Counted from the stretch's first letter, positions 1 through 4,507 are shown. The stretch is 5,535 nt of DNA from CAIJXO01 sp041308645 (GCA_041308645.1 JBFZBC010000042.1:1-5535); one strand, 5' to 3'. Notes: generated by a model from the sequence alone, not told the origin. Translations and numbers: made by a program.

Positions 1-166
1 TGATAGCATTATTGATCTGTTTGATATCAGAGGCTCTCTCGGCATTACGAGCTTGAGCTAACTGACGAGCAGGATTGATGGCAAGTATCACTATACCAGC
101 AAGGATGGCGATGATACCAACAACTAATAATACTTCGAGTAATGTAAATCCTTTTTTGTTAGACAT
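1..166 (-). CDS. type IV prepilin, 5' part only (cut by the left edge)
   Basis: Encodes the N-terminus of a type IV pilin-like structural subunit, which is cut by the prepilin peptidase PilD, N-methylated and assembled into an envelope filament. Translating from the ATG at 166 gives 55 complete codons with no stop before the edge. Residues 1-6 (MSNKKG) are a short basic leader. Cleavage after Gly6 would expose FTLLE, with the conserved Glu at mature position 5 (Glu11). Residues 7-31 form the long hydrophobic helix, followed by INPARQLAQARNAERASDI, a post-helix segment common in CPR pilins. A weak AGGG lies 8-11 bases before the start and the ATG is the only sensible start next to the leader. 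It is transcribed away from clpP. The globular domain lies outside the window, so a major pilin cannot be told from a minor pseudopilin. Confidence 0.92.
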   Translation of the reverse strand, partial: MSNKKGFTLLEVLLVVGIIAILAGIVILAINPARQLAQARNAERASDIKQINNAI

Positions 167-218
167 TTTTAGACCCTATGTGGATAAGTTAAATTAATAA
201 AGATTAAACACAATGAGT

Positions 219-246
219 ATTATACCCCGCCACATAGTTTTAGCAA
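219..246 (-). promoter_or_regulatory. sigma70-type promoter of the pilin gene
   Basis: On the minus strand TTGCTA (246-241, 4 of 6 to TTGACA) is separated by 16 bases from a perfect TATAAT (224-219). Transcription would begin near 212, leaving a leader of about 45 bases before the pilin ATG at 166. The spacer contains the run GGCGGGG. This is a consensus match only. Confidence 0.6.
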
Positions 247-322
247 TGAAAATGTAAAGGATATATTAATAAAGGAATGACACGTAGGGCATTTTTAATA
301 ATAAGATAATTATGTTCATTCA

Positions 323-349
323 TTGATTTTTAATATCGATTGTTATAAT
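323..349 (+). promoter_or_regulatory. extended -10 promoter of clpP
   Basis: TGTTATAAT at 341-349 is a perfect -10 box with the TGn extension. The best -35-like hexamer, TTGATT at 323-328, is only 15 bases away, so the extended -10 probably carries most of the recognition. Transcription would start near 356 and the leader would contain the inverted repeat at 370-413. I see neither a CIRCE (HrcA) palindrome nor CtsR-type heptad repeats, the usual heat-shock operators of clp genes. Confidence 0.6.
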
Positions 350-369
350 CTTAGGACATTACTAATTAA

Positions 370-413
370 TTCACCCACCAAAATTTTTGTTTAACAAAAA
401 TAAAATGGGTAAA
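370..413. repeat. inverted-repeat element in the clpP leader (copy 1)
   Basis: The element runs from TTCACCC (370-376) to GGGTAAA (407-413). ACCCA (373-377) pairs with TGGGT (406-410), and TTTTTGTT (384-391) is the mirror complement of AACAAAAA (393-400) around a single central T. The bases between these arms are A-rich and do not pair. As DNA it is an operator-like palindrome; as RNA it would be an AT-rich hairpin ending 15 bases before the clpP ATG. Its first 18 bases match those at 1002-1019 downstream of clpP at 15 positions. Confidence 0.55.
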
Positions 414-424
414 AAAACAATAAA

Positions 425-1000
425 ATGAGTTATCTAATACCCACAGTCATAGAAAAGAGTCAAAATGGTGAACGTGCCTATGATATTTATTCTCGACTTT
501 TAAAAGAAAATATTATTTTCCTTGGTGGACCGATTGATGATGATTTAGCAAACATTATAATTGCACAGCTTTTATTTTTACAAAGTGAGGACCCCAAGAA
601 AGATATCCGACTTTATATAAACTCCCCTGGTGGTTCTGTTACTTCGGCTCTTGCAATCCTAGATACAATGAATCATATAAAAAATGATGTTTCCACGGTC
701 TGTGTAGGTATGGCCGCTTCAGCTGCCGCCCTCCTTCTCTCTTCAGGTAAAAAAGGTAAAAGATATTCCCTACCAAATTCTGAAATTATGATCCATCAAC
801 CATTAGGCGGCGCCCAAGGCCAGGCTTCTGATATTGAAATTACAGCTAAGCAAATTGTTAAATTAAAAACAAAGTTGAGCCAAATTATGGCTAACAACAC
901 CGGTAAGAGTCTAGCTCAAATAGAAAAAGATGCCGACCGTGACTATTATATGTCAGCCGATGAAGCTAAGAAGTACGGTATTGTAGATAAGATTTTGTAA
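425..1000 (+). CDS. clpP: ATP-dependent Clp protease, proteolytic subunit ClpP
   Basis: Serine peptidase subunit of the cytoplasmic Clp protease. Two heptameric rings form a degradation chamber fed by an AAA+ unfoldase (ClpX or ClpC/A), none of which is encoded here. The 191 residues match the family's usual 190-210. The triad is visible: Ser99 in GMAASAA, His124 in MIHQP and Asp173 in DRDYYMSADEA. The glycine-rich strand INSPGGSVT (65-73) supplies the oxyanion hole, and QPLGGAQGQASD (125-136) is the handle region. The N-terminus begins directly with the mature-like YLIPTVIE, so there is little or no propeptide. No Shine-Dalgarno precedes the ATG; the 15 bases before it are mostly A. It has its own promoter and lies 312 bases before rny, so co-transcription with rny is not required. 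Identification is secure. Confidence 0.98.
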   Translation: MSYLIPTVIEKSQNGERAYDIYSRLLKENIIFLGGPIDDDLANIIIAQLLFLQSEDPKKDIRLYINSPGGSVTSALAILDTMNHIKNDVSTVCVGMAASAAALLLSSGKKGKRYSLPNSEIMIHQPLGGAQGQASDIEITAKQIVKLKTKLSQIMANNTGKSLAQIEKDADRDYYMSADEAKKYGIVDKIL

Positions 1001-1001
1001 A

Positions 1002-1093
1002 TTCACCCGAAAAAATTTTAACTGATAGAAAATCACGGATTTTCCGGTATTATTTTCATAAATAATGCGTCAGTTAAAACTTTAACGGGTAAA
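1002..1093. repeat. inverted-repeat element after clpP (copy 2), three-way-junction fold
   Basis: Beginning one base after the clpP stop, the arm 1005-1025 (ACCCG...TTTTAACTGA) is complementary to 1070-1090 at 18 of 21 positions. The 44 bases enclosed are almost wholly used by two further hairpins: GAAAATC/GATTTTC (1028-1034 with 1038-1044, loop ACG) and ATTATTT/AAATAAT (1049-1055 with 1060-1066, loop TCAT), the latter extended by C1045-G1069 and G1046-C1068. The result is a compact three-way junction with only two unpaired linker bases (1026-1027). No T-run follows, so it is not a standard intrinsic terminator, though it could protect the clpP mRNA 3' end. Its ends TTCACCC...GGGTAAA match those of the element before clpP. 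Confidence 0.7.
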
Positions 1094-1281
1094 CTTGCAA
1101 AAAACAGCTTTTTGTTATATTGTTAGGTTGTTATCAATTTAATTTATATGAACTTGCTTTTTATTCACTTGAAATCAAAATATTTAGAACTTGGGCAAAA
1201 TATGCCACGCCTTCTTATAAAGAACGGGCAGGCCTTTAATTAAGACTCTAATTTAGAGATTATTTAACTTTGTTTTCAATC
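1094..1281. other. intergenic stretch before rny, no supported gene
   Basis: Together with the preceding element this completes the 312-base gap between clpP and rny. It holds an AT-only hairpin AAAAA/TTTTT around CAGC (near 1100-1113); an imperfect hairpin around 1204-1233 with core TTCTT ATA AAGAA ending in CGGGCAGGC (1225-1233), the 9-mer also found twice in yraN; and the near-palindrome CTCTAATTTAGAG. A possible rny promoter is TTGGGC (1191-1196) with TATAAA (1216-1221), but its spacer of 19 is long, so I do not call it. A 31-codon frame at 1148-1243 has no ribosome binding site. Confidence 0.4.
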
Positions 1282-1316
1282 ACATAAAAAGTGGGAACAT
1301 ACCCACAAATTTATGT
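1282..1316 (+). promoter_or_regulatory. stem-loop enclosing the rny start codon
   Basis: GTGGG (1291-1295) pairs with CCCAC (1302-1306) around the loop AACATA. Outside it, ACATAAA (1282-1288) pairs with TTTATGT (1310-1316), which contains the rny ATG at 1313-1315. Two and three A residues form the internal loop between the stems. No Shine-Dalgarno is present, so ribosome access would depend on opening this structure. RNase E is known to autoregulate through its own leader; a similar role here for RNase Y is inference. Confidence 0.45.
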
Positions 1317-2842
1317 CATTAAAAATTGTATTGTTGTTAGCAGGAGTGGCGACCTTGATAGGTATAGCCCTTGGTTATTTCTTGCGCATGATTATTTCTT
1401 TAGGTAAGAGAGGCTCAATGGAGCTTGAGATAAAAGGAATGATGCTGCAAGCAAAAGAAGAGGCAAAGAAAATTGTCTTGGAAGCTGAAAATAAGGCAGT
1501 AGAAACCTTAAAAGAAATTAAGCGTGAAGCAAAAGAGAAAGAAGATGCTGCTAAAATAGTTGAGGCGAGATTAATTAAAAAGGAAGATCTTTTGGATCAG
1601 AGACAAACTGATATTGATAAAGAAGTTGAAAATATTAAGAAGAAAATTGTTGATATAAAAGAAATACGTGAAAAAACAGAAAAAATTGAAGCCGAGAAAC
1701 TTAATGAGCTTCAAAAGATTGCTAATTTAAGTGTAGAAGAAGCTAAAGAGGAAATCCTAAAATCAACAGAAAAGAAATATGAGGAGGACATATTATCAAG
1801 AATCAAAAAGCTTGAGCTTTTTGGTGAAGAAAAATATGAAGCCAAAGCTAAGGAAATCCTAACCACAGCGATCCAACGACTAGGAAACTCTGTAGCTTCT
1901 GATGTTATGTCAACAATTGTTAATATACCTTCAGATGAAGTAAAGGGTAAAATTATTGGAAAGGAAGGAAAAAATATAAAAGCTTTTGAGAGAGTAACAG
2001 GAGTAGAAGTGATTGTAGATGATACCCCCGGGGCCATTACCATCTCTTCCTTTGACCCAGTTAGAAGACAAGTGGCTCGTGTCGCTCTAGAAAACCTTTT
2101 GATTGATGGTCGTATACAGCCAGTTAAAATAGAAAAATTAGTAGAGGAGGCAAAACAAAGCATTAATAAAATTATTAAAGAAAAAGGTGAAGCGGCTGCT
2201 TACGAATGTGGTGTCTTTAACCTTGACCCTAGAATTGTCGCGATTCTTGGTCGCTTGCATTTCCGAACTAGCTATGGACAGAATGTTCTCCAACACTCAG
2301 TAGAAATGTCACACATTGCAGGTATGATTGCTGAGGAAATGGGCGCCAATATTTCTGTCGCTAAAGCCGGTGCCTTATTGCACGATATTGGTAAGGCTGT
2401 GGATCATGAAGTAGCTGGAACTCACGTAGAAATTGGTAAAAGAATATTACAAAAGTTTGGTGCATCAGAAGACATTATCAAAGCAATGCAGAGCCATCAT
2501 GAAGAAAGTCCTTATGAAACTGTAGAGTCAATCATTGTTCAGGTAGCTGACGCCATCTCTGGTAGTCGCCCAGGTGCTAGACGAGATAATATTGAAAATT
2601 ATATTAAGAGACTTCAAGAGCTTGAAGCTTTAGCCAATGCTTTCCCTGGCGTAGAAAAGTCTTATGCCTTACAAGCTGGACGAGAAGTGCGAGTGTTTGT
2701 TACTCCGGAACAAATTTCTGACCTAGAAGCAAAGGAACTGGCCCAAAAAATTGCTGAAAAGATTGAAACTGACCTTAAATACCCTGGTGAAATCAAGGTG
2801 AATGTAATCAGAGAATTAAGAGTAGTAGAATACGCAAGATAA
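1313..2842 (+). CDS. rny: ribonuclease Y
   Basis: Membrane-anchored endoribonuclease that starts mRNA decay in bacteria lacking RNase E. The 509 residues follow the full family order. Residues 3-25 are a hydrophobic membrane anchor. About 35-180 is a long Lys/Glu-rich coiled coil. The KH domain spans about 205-265 with the GxxG loop as GKEG (216-219) in IIGKEGKNIKAFE. The HD domain spans about 320-415 with His328, the HD pair His357-Asp358 in LLHDIGKA, the histidines in SHHEE (395-396) and Asp413 in VADAISGSRPGARR. The C-terminus ends in the family-typical RVVEYAR. Length is close to the usual 510-520 and no key residue is missing. The start is fixed by the membrane anchor; no Shine-Dalgarno is visible and the ATG sits in a predicted stem. 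A terminator follows, so it is likely monocistronic. Identification is secure. Confidence 0.98.
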   Translation: MSLKIVLLLAGVATLIGIALGYFLRMIISLGKRGSMELEIKGMMLQAKEEAKKIVLEAENKAVETLKEIKREAKEKEDAAKIVEARLIKKEDLLDQRQTDIDKEVENIKKKIVDIKEIREKTEKIEAEKLNELQKIANLSVEEAKEEILKSTEKKYEEDILSRIKKLELFGEEKYEAKAKEILTTAIQRLGNSVASDVMSTIVNIPSDEVKGKIIGKEGKNIKAFERVTGVEVIVDDTPGAITISSFDPVRRQVARVALENLLIDGRIQPVKIEKLVEEAKQSINKIIKEKGEAAAYECGVFNLDPRIVAILGRLHFRTSYGQNVLQHSVEMSHIAGMIAEEMGANISVAKAGALLHDIGKAVDHEVAGTHVEIGKRILQKFGASEDIIKAMQSHHEESPYETVESIIVQVADAISGSRPGARRDNIENYIKRLQELEALANAFPGVEKSYALQAGREVRVFVTPEQISDLEAKELAQKIAEKIETDLKYPGEIKVNVIRELRVVEYAR

Positions 2843-2867
2843 ACTTACTTACAAAATACCCTTATTT

Positions 2868-2903
2868 TAAGCCATATTTAATATCAAAAATATGGCTTAT
2901 TTT
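2868..2903 (+). terminator. hairpin terminator of rny
   Basis: A 12-bp perfect stem, 2868-2879 (TAAGCCATATTT) with 2888-2899, has an 8-base loop AATATCAA and is followed by TTTT (2900-2903). It begins 25 bases after the rny stop. The stem has a single GCC/GGC block and the T-run is short, so termination may be incomplete. Confidence 0.65.
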
Positions 2904-2912
2904 ACAATATAA

Positions 2913-2968
2913 TTTTGCACAGTTTTTGCACCTTAACCAGTTGCGCTAAAAAAGCCTTGTATTATAAT
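2913..2968 (+). promoter_or_regulatory. hup promoter with upstream direct repeat
   Basis: TATAAT at 2963-2968 is a perfect -10; TTGCGC at 2941-2946 is a weak -35 (3 of 6) with a 16-base spacer. Transcription would start near 2975, giving a leader of about 87 bases. Just upstream, TTTTGCAC occurs twice (2913-2920 and 2924-2931) with an 11-base period, about one helical turn, as expected of a tandem regulator site or curved activating DNA. The -10 is clear; the regulatory reading of the repeat is inference. Confidence 0.55.
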
Positions 2969-3021
2969 GATTAAATATAAAATAAGGTCGAAAATTATTT
3001 ACTAGAGAAATAAAATTTGTT

Positions 3022-3035
3022 TGCCCGCGCGGGCA
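3022..3035. repeat. perfect GC-rich palindrome in the hup leader
   Basis: TGCCCGCGCGGGCA is a 14-base perfect palindrome of almost pure G and C inside sequence that is otherwise nearly all A and T. As RNA it gives a 5-bp stem (UGCCC/GGGCA) with a CGCG loop, 26 bases before the hup start. Its CGGGCA half matches the core shared by the GC-rich repeats in yraN and before rny. Confidence 0.6.
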
Positions 3036-3061
3036 TATAATTAATTTAAATAAAAAATAAT

Positions 3062-3334
3062 ATGAATAAACAAGCAATTGTCGAAGTAGTAAACGGTGTT
3101 TTAAACACCACTAAAGTTCAAGCAGAACAAGTAGTTGATAAGGTTTTTGATTCTATCGTTGCTTCTCTAAAGAAAGGTGAGGAAGTTTCTGTTGCTGGTT
3201 TGGGTATCTTCTCAGTGAAGGCTCGAGCCGCAAGAGATGCAAGAAATCCAAGAACTGGTGAGACAGTAAAGGTTCCAGCTATGAACGTTCCAAAGTTCAG
3301 AGCAGCAAAAGCTTTGAAGGATGCGGTAAAATAA
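3062..3334 (+). CDS. hup: HU-family DNA-binding protein
   Basis: Histone-like nucleoid protein that binds and bends DNA with little sequence specificity, usually as a homodimer. Its 90 residues equal the family norm. The N-terminal dimerising helices (about 3-38) are followed by the turn AGLGIFSVKAR (45-55, in place of GFGTF) and the DNA-contacting arm, with the signature RNPRTGE at 61-67; Pro63 is the residue that intercalates in HU/IHF. The C-terminal helix begins at VPKFRAAKALKDAV. It has no frame extension. No Shine-Dalgarno precedes the ATG, only A/T sequence. It has its own promoter and a strong terminator and is therefore a single-gene unit. HU is more likely than IHF because no IHF partner is seen; HU-alpha and HU-beta cannot be separated. 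Confidence 0.97.
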   Translation: MNKQAIVEVVNGVLNTTKVQAEQVVDKVFDSIVASLKKGEEVSVAGLGIFSVKARAARDARNPRTGETVKVPAMNVPKFRAAKALKDAVK

Positions 3335-3347
3335 TTTTAATTATTTG

Positions 3348-3384
3348 AAATCAAAAAACCACCGTCAAGGTGGTTTTTTGATTT
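3348..3384. terminator. bidirectional intrinsic terminator shared by hup (+) and tRNA-Gly (-)
   Basis: A perfect 16-bp stem, 3348-3363 with 3369-3384, has loop GTCAA (3364-3368). Its GC core is CCACC/GGTGG, flanked by six A on the left and six T on the right, so each strand has a hairpin followed by a T-run. It ends hup transcription and, on the other strand, tRNA-Gly. The last paired base (3384) is also the final A of the tRNA's encoded CCA. Confidence 0.92.
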
Positions 3385-3457
3385 GGTGCGGGTAGGGCGA
3401 ATCGAACGCCCAACATCAGTTTGGAAAACTGAAGTTTTACCATTAAACTATACCCGC
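3384..3457 (-). tRNA. tRNA-Gly(UCC), CCA encoded
   Basis: Read on the minus strand from 3457, the full cloverleaf is present: acceptor GCGGGTA/TACCCGC, D arm GTTT-AATGGTA-AAAC, anticodon arm TCAGT-TTTCCAA-ACTGA with anticodon TCC, four-base variable loop TGTT, and T arm GGGCG-TTCGATT-CGCCC. Discriminator A is followed by an encoded CCA (3386-3384). All stems are fully paired. It decodes GGA and, with U34, probably other GGN codons. It has its own promoter and the terminator starts at its last base. Confidence 0.98.
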
Positions 3458-3481
3458 ATTTCCTATTCAAATAACTTCCAT

Positions 3482-3509
3482 ATTATACACAAAAAAGCTT
3501 TATTTTCAA
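3482..3509 (-). promoter_or_regulatory. promoter of tRNA-Gly
   Basis: On the minus strand TTGAAA (3509-3504, 5 of 6) lies 16 bases from a perfect TATAAT (3487-3482). Transcription would start near 3475, giving a 5' leader of about 18 bases for RNase P to remove. This is the best promoter in the window by consensus. Confidence 0.75.
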
Positions 3510-3521
3510 ATAATAAAAAAC

Positions 3522-3553
3522 AAAAAAATCGTAAGAAATTTCTCGGAACGATT
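3522..3553 (-). terminator. intrinsic terminator downstream of the RNHCP gene
   Basis: On the minus strand AATCGT (3553-3548) pairs with ACGATT (3532-3527), and within the loop AGAAATTTCT is self-complementary, extending the hairpin past an internal loop. A run of seven T (complement of 3522-3528) follows directly. It sits about 50 bases after the RNHCP stop and just before the tRNA-Gly promoter, separating the two units. Confidence 0.65.
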
Positions 3554-3602
3554 AGTCCGCGTTAAGTGGAGAGAATTTTCTGGAGATTTTTTTTGTTTAA
3601 TT

Positions 3603-3902
3603 TCAAACACCCTTAGATAATTTTATAATCTCGTCAAAATTATCATCCTCTACCACTTTATTCATCCTTTCAAAGCCACAATTAACACAACGTTGTTTTA
3701 TCCGATATTCGCCTCTCTTACACTCAAAACCTACCGGATTCATCAATCCCCCACACTCGGAAGCTCTATCACCAGGGTTTACATCCACATGCTTGCTGGT
3801 CAAACATTCCGGGCAATGGTTTGTATAGCCATTTCCTTCCACTACTCGGCCACACTTTTCACATTTAAAATTTTCTACATTTTTTTGAAATAATTTTTCC
3901 AT
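3603..3902 (-). CDS. RNHCP domain zinc-binding protein
   Basis: Small protein of the RNHCP family, named for its conserved Arg-Asn-His-Cys-Pro motif and of unknown biochemical function. In the 99 residues the motif appears as TNHCPEC (27-33). Likely metal ligands are Cys14 and Cys17 (CEKC), Cys30 and Cys33, and Cys72 and Cys75 (CVNC); Cys50 and Cys61 are also present. The block HVDVNPGDRASECGGLMNPVGFE (38-60, seen in translation) and NKVVEDD (81-87) are further family hallmarks. The ATG at 3902 has a partial Shine-Dalgarno, GGAAG, nine bases upstream. A terminator lies between it and the upstream 65-codon gene, yet I see no convincing separate promoter in the 75-base gap, so it may rely on read-through. 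A role in RNA or nucleic-acid binding is only a guess from the zinc ribbons. Confidence 0.9.
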   Translation of the reverse strand: MEKLFQKNVENFKCEKCGRVVEGNGYTNHCPECLTSKHVDVNPGDRASECGGLMNPVGFECKRGEYRIKQRCVNCGFERMNKVVEDDNFDEIIKLSKGV

Positions 3903-3925
3903 AAGTTTATTCTTCCATAAATTTC

Positions 3926-3955
3926 AAAAACAGCAAGAGGTTTAGTCTTGCTGTT
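3926..3955 (-). terminator. intrinsic terminator after the 65-codon gene
   Basis: On the minus strand AACAGCAAGA (3955-3946) and TCTTGCTGTT (3938-3929) form a perfect 10-bp stem with a 7-base loop, running into five T (complement of 3930-3926). It lies 23 bases past the stop at 3978 and 24 bases before the RNHCP start, so it may attenuate and not fully stop transcription into that gene. Confidence 0.8.
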
Positions 3956-3977
3956 CGAACGTCTTACGCCAATCAAA

Positions 3978-4175
3978 CTATCCGTACCTTGCCTTTTTAT
4001 AAGCCGGCTTGGCTTTCTGCGGTTTAATTTCATGAATTCTCGCCTGCAATTGCTTAATGCAGGATGAGATCATTACTTGCCCTCTTGGGGCGTTGTATGT
4101 CAGATGTGCGGCGTTCATCACGGCATCTGCCATTTCGATTCCAAAGATCTCGGCTCTTGATTTCTTATGTGCCAT
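3978..4175 (-). CDS. unrecognised 65-residue basic protein
   Basis: I do not recognise this protein. It has 65 residues, is lysine-rich and lacks a membrane segment or signal peptide. The opening MAHKKS recalls ribosomal protein L27, but nothing after it does. Residues 8-50 look like two or three amphipathic helices, with two prolines near APRGQ in between. The tail KPQKAKPAYKKARYG (51-65) is strongly basic, as in proteins that touch nucleic acid or the ribosome. There is a single Cys (Cys39). The gene is convincing because of an excellent Shine-Dalgarno, AAAGGAG (4187-4181), five bases before the ATG at 4175, a terminator directly after it, and GC content and codon use like a real gene. Its leader may include the structured segment 4246-4385. 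No promoter is clear: TTGCTT with TAATTT near 4215-4240 is weak. Confidence 0.75.
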   Translation of the reverse strand: MAHKKSRAEIFGIEMADAVMNAAHLTYNAPRGQVMISSCIKQLQARIHEIKPQKAKPAYKKARYG

Positions 4176-4245
4176 AAGTTCTCCTTTGTGCTGAAGTTAT
4201 CTATTTATTAAATTACTCTTTTTGCATTAAAAAAGCAACAATATA

Positions 4246-4385
4246 GGCGCCGGGAGTTTTGATCATTACATGATCAGTACAGGTTTCCCATTTTTTCATC
4301 CTTCTAAAAATCAGGATTCAAAAATATGGGAGAACCTTTTCAAATCCCTAAAATAGCAATTCAAATTGCTATTTTCGCCCCGATA
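4246..4385. other. hairpin-rich segment bounded by tRNA-Pro-derived sequences
   Basis: This gap carries no gene but is densely structured. 4246-4255 (GGCGCCGGGA) repeats 4421-4430 inside the 3' half of tRNA-Pro, and 4376-4385 (CGCCCCGATA) repeats 4481-4490, the tRNA's 5' acceptor strand plus leader. Between them lie three hairpins: TGATCA/TGATCA (4260-4265 with 4271-4276); a long one, 4282-4336, of 19 bp in four blocks (GGTT/AACC, CCCAT/ATGGG, TTTTT/AAAAA, ATCCT/AGGAT) separated by small bulges; and AAAATAGCAAT/ATTGCTATTTT (4350-4360 with 4365-4375, loop TCAA). Read on the minus strand the segment begins and ends like a tRNA-Pro whose middle has been replaced. It may be a tRNA remnant, an attachment-site scar or a structured leader of the 65-codon gene. 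Confidence 0.5.
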
Positions 4386-4410
4386 AATTAAAAACGGCCT
4401 AAAGCCGTTT
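4384..4410 (-). terminator. intrinsic terminator of tRNA-Pro
   Basis: On the minus strand AAACGGC (4410-4404) pairs with GCCGTTT (4398-4392) around the loop TTTAG and runs into TTTTTAATTT. It begins six bases after the tRNA 3' end. AAATT and AATTT on its flanks lengthen the stem past a two-base bulge. Confidence 0.8.
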
Positions 4411-4416
4411 AATTTG

Positions 4417-4487
4417 TCGGGGCGCCGGGATTTGAACCCGAACTGCATGCTCCCAAAGCATGTATGCTACCGTTACACCACGCCCCG
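4417..4487 (-). tRNA. tRNA-Pro(UGG), CCA not encoded
   Basis: Read on the minus strand from 4487: acceptor CGGGGCG/CGCCCCG, D arm GTGT-AACGGTA-GCAT (two G-U pairs), anticodon arm CATGC-TTTGGGA-GCATG with anticodon TGG, variable loop CAGT, T arm TCGGG-TTCAAAT-CCCGG, discriminator A. The next bases are CAAATT, so CCA must be added by a nucleotidyltransferase, unlike the tRNA-Gly in this window. It decodes CCA and probably other CCN codons. Its C1-G72 pair is the usual bacterial tRNA-Pro identity feature. Confidence 0.97.
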
Positions 4488-4507
4488 ATATATTCACCAA
4501 TCCAAAG

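Noticed and set aside
370..413. CIRCE or CtsR heat-shock operator before clpP
   Set aside because: The palindrome does not contain TTAGCACTC-N9-GAGTGCTAA or GGTCAAA repeats; it matches the element after clpP instead.
1148..1243. 31-codon frame starting MNLLFIHLKSKYLELG between clpP and rny
   Set aside because: It has no ribosome binding site, no clear promoter, overlaps the CGGGCAGGC hairpin and has no recognisable product; frames of this size are expected by chance.
1711..2163. 150-codon open frame on the minus strand
   Set aside because: It lies wholly inside rny, whose frame has clear KH and HD domains; the antisense product is Ser-rich and has no family features.
3383..3565. 60-codon frame MVRVGRIERPTSVW... 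on the plus strand
   Set aside because: It is the antisense translation of tRNA-Gly plus its promoter, a well-known false gene type.
3693..3893. 66-codon plus-strand frame
   Set aside because: It is antisense to the RNHCP gene, whose zinc motifs are unmistakable, and has no ribosome binding site.
3978..4175. Ribosomal protein L27 from the MAHKKS start
   Set aside because: Only the first five residues agree; the Gly-rich L27 body (GGSTRNGRDS and following) is absent.
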